Under the pieces are notes generated by a model, which was given only the letters and a program-made list of their open reading frames with translations, was not told the origin of the DNA and did not search any database. A stretch of 5,366 nt of DNA from Mycobacteriaceae bacterium (GTDB lineage: Bacteria > Actinomycetota > Actinomycetes > Mycobacteriales > Mycobacteriaceae): contig JAFAWC010000130.1 in NCBI GenBank assembly GCA_019242135.1, forward strand, positions 1 through 5,366. Reading direction: 5' to 3'. Shown one piece after another: positions 1 through 5,366 of this stretch. Position numbers and translations under genes: made by a program. Numbering within the stretch: position 1 is the first letter of the stretch; every line of letters starts with the position of its first letter.

Positions 1-395
1 CGATGATGGTGTTGGGTCCGTTGCGGGATACACCGGTCCAGAAGCTGGGCTACACCCTGCCGTCGGTGCTGTTGCCGCTGTGGGACTCCGAGCCGGGCAA
101 GGGTTTCATCGCGACGATGCGGTCACTGTTGGCGGGATCGGAAGTGAGCCTGCTGCGCTCGTTTTTGCAAGAGGTCATCGCGGCAGAAGTCGGGCCCCGC
201 GTTGACAATCCGCCGGGCACGGGGGTGATCCGTGTCCAGTTCGTGGCTTCGCAATTGGTGGGCGTCGTGCTGGCCCGCTACATAGTGGAGCTGGATCCGT
301 TCAAGTCGCTGCCGGTCGAGCAGATCGCCGAGACGATTGGACCAACACTGCAGCGCTATCTCACCGGCGATCTTCCCGGGATGCCGCAGCGATGA
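1..395 (+). CDS. TetR/AcrR-family transcriptional regulator, C-terminal part (5' end outside window)
   Basis: The frame is open from the left edge and ends at TGA 393-395, giving about 130 residues. The protein is helix-rich and matches the C-terminal ligand-binding/dimerisation half of mycobacterial TetR regulators. The clearest stretch is near the end: QFVASQLVGVVLARYIVE, followed by a proline/leucine segment and then IAETIGPTLQRYLTGDLP. The N-terminal helix-turn-helix, roughly 70-80 residues in this family, is not in the window, so the family call rests on the C-terminal half and on context: the gene faces a Trm112-like gene, as Rv1685c faces Rv1684 in M. tuberculosis (recalled synteny). 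The ATG at position 3 is internal, not a start. The ligand and targets cannot be read from the sequence. Regulation of the neighbouring lipid gene is possible but is only inference. The last 35 bp overlap the end of the opposing gene. Confidence 0.85.
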   Translation, partial: MMVLGPLRDTPVQKLGYTLPSVLLPLWDSEPGKGFIATMRSLLAGSEVSLLRSFLQEVIAAEVGPRVDNPPGTGVIRVQFVASQLVGVVLARYIVELDPFKSLPVEQIAETIGPTLQRYLTGDLPGMPQR

Positions 396-591
396 GGCGC
401 TGGTGCTCGTCGTCGGACACGTCGACGGCCTCGTCGATCAGCAGCACGGGAATGCCGTCGTCGATCCGGTAGGCGCGGCGAAGCCGCGGGTTGTAGAGCA
501 CGGCCGGGTGCAGATGCTCATCGCCGATATACAACAACGGTCCCCGGTCGGCCGGGCAGACCAGGATGCTCAGCAGCTTCTCGTCGAGCAC
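361..591 (-). CDS. Trm112-like (UPF0434/YcaR family) small protein, zinc-ribbon cysteines lost
   Basis: A 76-residue protein using GTG at 591-589. Family hallmarks are LDEKLLSILVCPADRGPL near the N-terminus and YRIDDGIPVLLIDEA at about residues 41-55, matching the LLxILxCPxCxGxL and DGIPxLLxxEA patterns of Trm112/YcaR proteins. GTG 591 was chosen because it lies 2 bp past the upstream stop and places the conserved LDEKLL block at the N-terminus. It also gives the usual length (Rv1684 is about 74 residues). An ATG at 642 would add 17 non-conserved residues lying inside the upstream gene. No strong Shine-Dalgarno is seen, so translation is probably coupled to the upstream gene. Only Cys12 remains of the zinc knuckles. 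The second Cys of CPxC is Asp15, and the later Cys seen in E. coli YcaR aligns with Tyr33. Eukaryotic and archaeal Trm112 activates methyltransferases; the role of the actinobacterial version is not known to me. Confidence 0.85.
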   Translation of the reverse strand: MLDEKLLSILVCPADRGPLLYIGDEHLHPAVLYNPRLRRAYRIDDGIPVLLIDEAVDVSDDEHQRLIAAASREDRR

Positions 592-593
592 GA

Positions 594-1088
594 TCAGCCG
601 GGGGGACCGACCACCGTGCCCGGCTGGCCGCCGATCTGCCACGCGCCGCCGCCGAGGTTGATGCCTCCCGGTCCGGCCGTGATACCGCCGGGGCTGGTGG
701 GGTCGTACTGGTTGATACCGATGGAGAAGCCACCCTTTTTCGCCGCCGCGTTCGCCTGCTGCATGCGGTGCGTCTGCCCGTCGACCGCGTTTTTGAGCGC
801 GGTGATCATCGGCGTCTGATTGGGCCGATACTTCTCCGAATCCTGGATGGCGGTCAGCTCGGCGGCGGTCGGCTTGAAGCCCATTCCCCGCAGCTTGAGG
901 GACTGGTTGAGCAAGGTGGACATCTCACCACCACCCGCAGCGGTGGTGAACTCATTCGCAAGGTCATCGATGACGTCGGCGCGAGCCGTCCCGGCCGCAG
1001 AGCCGCAGGCGAGCGCCACGGCGAGTCCGGTGCCGGCGAGCCCGGCGCCGAGGGCCCGTCGCCACCGCGGGCCGGCCTTCATCGTCAT
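594..1088 (-). CDS. Small secreted protein of unknown function (Sec signal peptide)
   Basis: A 164-residue protein starting at ATG 1088-1086, five bases after a GGAGG ribosome binding site; a second ATG two codons on is an alternative. The N-terminus is a textbook Sec signal: basic MTMKAGPRWRR, a hydrophobic Ala/Gly/Leu core (about residues 12-32), then an AxA-type cleavage site TARA|DVIDD after residue 37. The mature part (about 127 residues) has a predicted helical section (about 38-120) containing LLNQSLKLRGMGFKPT and a KYRPNQTP turn. It ends in a Gly/Pro-rich tail (about 132-164) with repeated GG motifs and a single Trp. It has no cysteine, so it is not a disulfide-bonded DUF732-type protein. 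The only Cys is in the signal core (residue 28), and the preceding residues ALA do not fit a lipobox. It lies between the hydrolase/ligase and Trm112-like genes, the latter following after 2 bp. I do not recognise a named family; function unknown. Confidence 0.8.
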   Translation of the reverse strand: MTMKAGPRWRRALGAGLAGTGLAVALACGSAAGTARADVIDDLANEFTTAAGGGEMSTLLNQSLKLRGMGFKPTAAELTAIQDSEKYRPNQTPMITALKNAVDGQTHRMQQANAAAKKGGFSIGINQYDPTSPGGITAGPGGINLGGGAWQIGGQPGTVVGPPG

Positions 1089-1093
1089 GTGAT

Positions 1094-1098
1094 CCTCC
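1094..1098 (-). promoter_or_regulatory. Ribosome binding site of the secreted protein gene
   Basis: On the minus strand a perfect GGAGG precedes the ATG at 1088 by five bases and the in-frame ATG at 1082 by eleven. It is the strongest Shine-Dalgarno seen among the gene starts in this window. It favours the first ATG and argues against a further-upstream start at 1130, which would place this site inside the gene. Confidence 0.75.
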
Positions 1099-1136
1099 AC
1101 CAGCCGCGTGCAATGAGCGGGTGCCCCCACTGCCGG

Positions 1137-1145
1137 AGCCTAGCA
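1137..1145 (-). promoter_or_regulatory. Candidate extended -10 promoter element (TGC-TAGGCT)
   Basis: On the minus strand the spacer upstream of the secreted protein gene contains TGCTAGGCT. This fits the extended -10 form TGN-TANNNT used by mycobacterial SigA-type promoters. Transcription would begin near 1130, giving a leader of about 42 bases that contains the GGAGG site. No good -35 hexamer lies at 16-18 bp, which is tolerable for an extended -10. If real, the secreted protein and Trm112-like genes have their own promoter in addition to read-through from the large upstream gene. This is a motif match only. Confidence 0.35.
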
Positions 1146-1190
1146 GCGCGCGCCCGCGTGAGCATCAGTTACAGAAGTAAATCATTGTGT

Positions 1191-4163
1191 CTAGTGTGAC
1201 GCCTGGACCCATTCGGCACGTGCGGGCGCCGTCAGGCGCTTGTATCGATTCGTCTCCGGGTCCAGATACCAGGCGTGCCGACCCGATTTGGGGATGCCGG
1301 CGTTGCGCAGGGCGCCCACCGTCGGCCGATAGGACGCGCTGAGCGTCAAATCGGGCACCACATGGACGAAGTCAGGACGATCGTTGCCCAGCCCGGCCAT
1401 GGCTTCGCTGAGATCGGCCGCGGAGATCGCCGCACCCGGACAAATCGTCACGGCGGTCACGGCGACTTGGTGGTCGCCGACGTCCACGCCGTAGGTCACC
1501 GCGAGATCCACCGCAGGCATCAGGCTGGTGGCGTCGGTGATCGGCGCCTCGAAGACGGCACCGCGGGCGGTCCGGATCACCGACCCGCGCGTGCCCATCA
1601 GCCAGTAGTCCCCATCGTGGTCGCGCCGGAACAGGTACTCGGTGGAGATCCACGTGTCGCCGGGGGCGAACACACCGCGCTTGACGGCGGCCTGCGGGTC
1701 GACCGGTCCGCGCGGGTGCGCCAGCAGCACGCCGACCTCGTCGCTGTCGGCTCTGCGCACGAATCCGCGCTCATCCTCGAGGATCAGGTCCTCGTCGGGA
1801 TCGTAGGCGGCCAGTTCCACCTCCGCGGCGCCGGGCAGCGGCCTGCCCTTGCTGCCGATCTTCGCCCCGGCGACATTGGCCAGAACGGCCTGACCGTCGG
1901 TGGTGGCGAAGAACTCCACGACATGGGCGGGGCTGAACTCGTCGACCACACGCTGCCACAGTCCCGTCGGCATGCCCGAGCCGATGAACAGCCGCACAGT
2001 GTGGTGACCCTTCAGGTCGAAGTCCGGATCGCTGATGATCTCGCGCAGCATCGCCCACGTGTACGTCACTACCGATACCCCGTACTGGCGCATCTCGTGC
2101 CCGAAGCGGTCCGGACGCAGACCCCGCGACAGCGCAATCCTGGAACCGCCGACGACAGCGCCGCCGAGGCTCACCAGCAGACCCGACGGGTGGTGCAACG
2201 GGGTGAGGCAGTACACGGTGTCGCGACGACTCAGCGCGGCCGTCGACGCGGTTCCAAACGCTGACACCGCCCAGCGGTAGTTGGTGATCTGTCGGGCGAC
2301 GAGCTCACCGCCCACGTTGGTGAACGCGACAAATGCGATGTCTTTGGCCAGGCCCGGGTTGGGCCGGTACCAGCCGGGCAGCTCGACCTCGTCCGGGTCG
2401 ATCTGCTCCATGTCGATCACGTCGGAGTCGTTGGGCAACAGATGCAGATCGCGGCTCTCGCCACCACCGAGCACCAGCACCTGCAGCGACATCCGGCGCG
2501 CGGCCTTGAGGTTAGTCGGGTCGGTGAGAATCTCCCGCACACCGCCCAGCCGCGCCGCCGCGGCGAGGTCGGCGTCCGGCGGCATCAGCACCGCGACCGC
2601 ACCCAACCGCGACAGCGCGGCGATGGCCACCAGCGCGCTGGGTCGCGTCTCCATCAGAACGCCGACCCGGTCGCCTTGGCGCACGCCGACCTCGATCAGG
2701 CCGCGCACCACGTTGTCGATGCGGGTGTCGACCGCTTCGTAGGTGTGCACGCGCCCGTCGAACAGCAGGCACTCGCCGTGCGGGGCATCGCCGGCCTGCT
2801 CCGCCATGATCCGGCCCAGCGAGATGCGCGTGTGCTCGTTGATTTGGCCAAGACGCGTGAGTCGCGGCAGCGTACGGACTGTCTCGACCGCCAGGGTCCG
2901 CAGCGACTTGTTGGCGGTCACCACCGCGTTGCCGGCTGAGCGTGCGAGGTCGAAGACCACTTCCGAGGCGACGCCGGCACCGTGGGCGACTCGGGATGCC
3001 AACGGCACGCCGCTTGTTTCCTTGTGTTCGACCGGCTGTGCGGCCATGCGGGCGATGCCTCCTGGCATCTCGCCTTCACCTGATAGCCATTTCACCCACG
3101 ATGCCACGGTCGGCCATGTCTGCGCAGCCGCCTTGGATCCGACGACGAGGCCGAAATGGCCTGTGCGGATGCAGAACTCGTACACATCCGCATTGGGTGC
3201 GGCGTGCTCGATGCCACGCACCGAGACCGGCTGGCCGATGTCGTCGACCTCTCCGACCACGGCCAGGATCGGGACGGTGATGTCGGTGAGCGTGACCAGC
3301 TCGCCGTGGATCGAGAAGCCGCCGGTCATCATCCGGTTATGGGCGATGAACTGCTTGAGCAGTTCGGAGATCGCGGGTCCCGACCACGCGATCCAACCCT
3401 CCCTCTCCAGGAAGCGGCGCTGCTGTTCGCGCGGCAACAGCGCTTCGCGGTCATGCAGCTGGCGGAGGAAATCGACCCGCGCTTTCGCGGTCTTGATTGG
3501 ATCAAGCATCTGAAAGCCGGCCCGCGCCAGCCAACTCGGGATATCGATACGGCTGAAGACGTGGTCGGCCATGAAGTCGGCGGCAGCCGCACCATAGTTG
3601 GGCGGAATACCCATCGGCAGCGCGGCCAGTGTGTCGACGGGCGACCCGAACGCGATGATGCTGGCCAGGTCGCGCGACCGCCGGTAACCCGCCGTCTGGT
3701 ATGCCCACATGCCACCCTGGGAGTAACCGGCCAGGTGGATGTCTTGGCCGGTGGCCTTCTTGACGGTGTCGATGGCCTCACTGACCGCGACGATGTGGTC
3801 GGCCAGCGTGCGTTCCATGCCGCCCTCGACGCGATCCGGAGAACCGAAGTCGATCACCCACGGGTCGATGCCCGCCGCGTGCAGAATGCCGACGGCGCCG
3901 TCTTGGCGGGTGACGTCCCACATGTCCGCCGACATCATCATCGGATGCACCATCAGCACCGGCGGGCCGACCGGCGTTTGTCCGTTGCGGCTGTCCGGGG
4001 GGAAGTACCGACGCAACCGATACATCGGGACGCTTTCGACGATCTGGAACGGCGAGGGCACCGTGCCGGTCTCGAACCCGCCGTACCGGATCACCTCGAG
4101 CCCGTTCTGCGCGGTGGCGATCAGACGTCCGACCGGACCCGTGATCGGCGAGAAGTCCACCAT
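1191..4163 (-). CDS. Bifunctional PhaC-like alpha/beta hydrolase / acyl-CoA synthetase-like protein (Rv1683 orthologue)
   Basis: A 990-residue fusion, close to the length I recall for M. tuberculosis Rv1683. Residues about 1-365 are an alpha/beta hydrolase of the PHA-synthase/lipase type: oxyanion-side segment VLMVHPMMMSADMW (69-82), nucleophile elbow AGYSQGG with Ser148, likely acid Asp307 or Asp308 (VVGEVDD), and His336 (RTGHFG). Residues about 366-445 are an Ala/Val-rich linker with basic positions. Residues about 446-980 have the fold pattern of AMP-binding (ANL) acyl-CoA ligases, but several signature motifs are altered (see findings). The ATG at 4163 is firm: an in-frame TAG lies at 4181-4179, and GGGAAGGG sits just before the start. 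The BCG orthologue has, as I recall, been reported as a lipid-droplet protein involved in triacylglycerol turnover. The domain order suggests hydrolysing an acyl ester and then activating the acid, which is inference. It lies downstream of argH across a repeat-filled spacer. Confidence 0.92.
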   Translation of the reverse strand: MVDFSPITGPVGRLIATAQNGLEVIRYGGFETGTVPSPFQIVESVPMYRLRRYFPPDSRNGQTPVGPPVLMVHPMMMSADMWDVTRQDGAVGILHAAGIDPWVIDFGSPDRVEGGMERTLADHIVAVSEAIDTVKKATGQDIHLAGYSQGGMWAYQTAGYRRSRDLASIIAFGSPVDTLAALPMGIPPNYGAAAADFMADHVFSRIDIPSWLARAGFQMLDPIKTAKARVDFLRQLHDREALLPREQQRRFLEREGWIAWSGPAISELLKQFIAHNRMMTGGFSIHGELVTLTDITVPILAVVGEVDDIGQPVSVRGIEHAAPNADVYEFCIRTGHFGLVVGSKAAAQTWPTVASWVKWLSGEGEMPGGIARMAAQPVEHKETSGVPLASRVAHGAGVASEVVFDLARSAGNAVVTANKSLRTLAVETVRTLPRLTRLGQINEHTRISLGRIMAEQAGDAPHGECLLFDGRVHTYEAVDTRIDNVVRGLIEVGVRQGDRVGVLMETRPSALVAIAALSRLGAVAVLMPPDADLAAAARLGGVREILTDPTNLKAARRMSLQVLVLGGGESRDLHLLPNDSDVIDMEQIDPDEVELPGWYRPNPGLAKDIAFVAFTNVGGELVARQITNYRWAVSAFGTASTAALSRRDTVYCLTPLHHPSGLLVSLGGAVVGGSRIALSRGLRPDRFGHEMRQYGVSVVTYTWAMLREIISDPDFDLKGHHTVRLFIGSGMPTGLWQRVVDEFSPAHVVEFFATTDGQAVLANVAGAKIGSKGRPLPGAAEVELAAYDPDEDLILEDERGFVRRADSDEVGVLLAHPRGPVDPQAAVKRGVFAPGDTWISTEYLFRRDHDGDYWLMGTRGSVIRTARGAVFEAPITDATSLMPAVDLAVTYGVDVGDHQVAVTAVTICPGAAISAADLSEAMAGLGNDRPDFVHVVPDLTLSASYRPTVGALRNAGIPKSGRHAWYLDPETNRYKRLTAPARAEWVQASH

Positions 4164-4174
4164 CTGCCCTTCCC
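4164..4174 (-). promoter_or_regulatory. Ribosome binding region of the hydrolase/ligase gene
   Basis: The minus strand reads GTGGGAAGGGCAG immediately before ATG 4163. The purine-rich GGGAAGGG (4174-4167) is the only Shine-Dalgarno-like stretch available, ending three bases from the ATG. It lies directly after the last tandem-repeat copy, so the repeat array abuts the translation start region. Confidence 0.5.
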
Positions 4175-4280
4175 ACTGCTATCTGCTCTTCGCGCAAGCG
4201 GCTCATCGCTGCCGTCTGCTCTTCGCGCAAGCGGCTCATCGCTGCCGTCTGCTCTTCGCGCAAGCGGCTCATCGCCCGCC
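4175..4280. repeat. 33-bp tandem repeat, about three copies, between argH and the hydrolase/ligase gene
   Basis: Two identical full 33-bp units occupy 4183-4215 and 4216-4248. A third identical 27 bp follows at 4249-4275 and then diverges. A degenerate remnant of the unit's end precedes the array at 4175-4182. The unit begins ctgctcttcgcgcaagcggc and continues tcatcgctgccgt on the plus strand. Read in the direction of transcription (minus), each unit contains ATG and reads MSRLREEQTAA in one frame. That frame is not the frame of the downstream gene and has no stop before entering it, so a real small gene is unlikely. In RNA, the first two units in the transcribed direction can pair GCCGCUU with AAG and CGGC around a GCGCG loop and a six-base bulge. 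Exact repetition suggests recent expansion or slippage, as in minisatellite (VNTR) loci. Confidence 0.9.
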
Positions 4281-4291
4281 GTTTGCCGACG

Positions 4292-5366
<1,075 letters not shown>

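Noticed and set aside
337..819. 160-residue plus-strand open frame over the Trm112-like and secreted protein genes
   Set aside because: Antisense to two better-supported genes and lacks any family signature.
986..1018. Lipoprotein lipobox at Cys28 of the secreted protein
   Set aside because: The residues before the Cys are Ala-Leu-Ala, which do not fit the [LVI][ASTVI][GAS]C pattern, and a good AxA cleavage site follows at residue 37.
1089..1130. Longer start for the secreted protein at ATG 1130
   Set aside because: It would add 14 residues with His/Cys/Asp ahead of the signal peptide and would put the strong GGAGG inside the coding region.
1089..1190. Intrinsic terminator after the hydrolase/ligase gene
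   Set aside because: The GC-rich stretch near 1143-1160 has only short self-complementarity and no U-tract, so it does not support a terminator call.
1275..2264. 329-residue open frame on the plus strand
   Set aside because: Antisense to the ligase-like domain, with shadow-like composition and no start context or family motif.
4175..4280. CRISPR array
   Set aside because: The 33-bp units are directly joined with no unique spacers and no cas genes are present.

Overview
The window looks like chromosomal DNA of a high-GC mycobacterium, most likely a non-tuberculous one. It carries the C-terminal end of a TetR-type regulator, a Trm112-like small protein, a small secreted protein, a fused PhaC-like hydrolase/acyl-CoA-ligase-like protein and argininosuccinate lyase (argH). 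From memory, apart from the secreted gene these correspond to M. tuberculosis Rv1685c, Rv1684, Rv1683 and Rv1659. The argH and Rv1683 orthologues are direct neighbours here, whereas in H37Rv a long block of other genes (pks10/pks7 onward) lies between them. I know of no H37Rv counterpart of the secreted gene at this position.

Layout, left to right. 1-395 (+): 3' part of the tetR-family gene. 361-591 (-): Trm112-like gene, whose end overlaps the end of tetR by 35 bp. 594-1088 (-): secreted protein gene ending 2 bp before the Trm112-like start. 1089-1190: spacer with a ribosome binding site and a plausible extended -10 promoter. 1191-4163 (-): 990-residue two-domain lipid-metabolism protein. 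4164-4291: spacer largely filled by a 33-bp tandem repeat of about three copies. 4292 to the right edge (-): argH, lacking its N-terminal part because the window ends.

Four of the five genes point the same way (argH, fused hydrolase/ligase, secreted protein, Trm112-like) and could be partly co-transcribed. The last two are almost certainly translated from one message. The arginine gene and the lipid gene have no obvious shared biochemistry, so their adjacency probably reflects genome rearrangement or conserved neighbourhood rather than a pathway.

I did not find a clear new multi-gene system. The points most worth a second look are the in-operon 33-bp repeat, the loss of several signature residues in the ligase-like half of the fused protein (including the usual A10 lysine), the loss of the zinc-ribbon cysteines in the Trm112-like protein, and the uncharacterised secreted protein.
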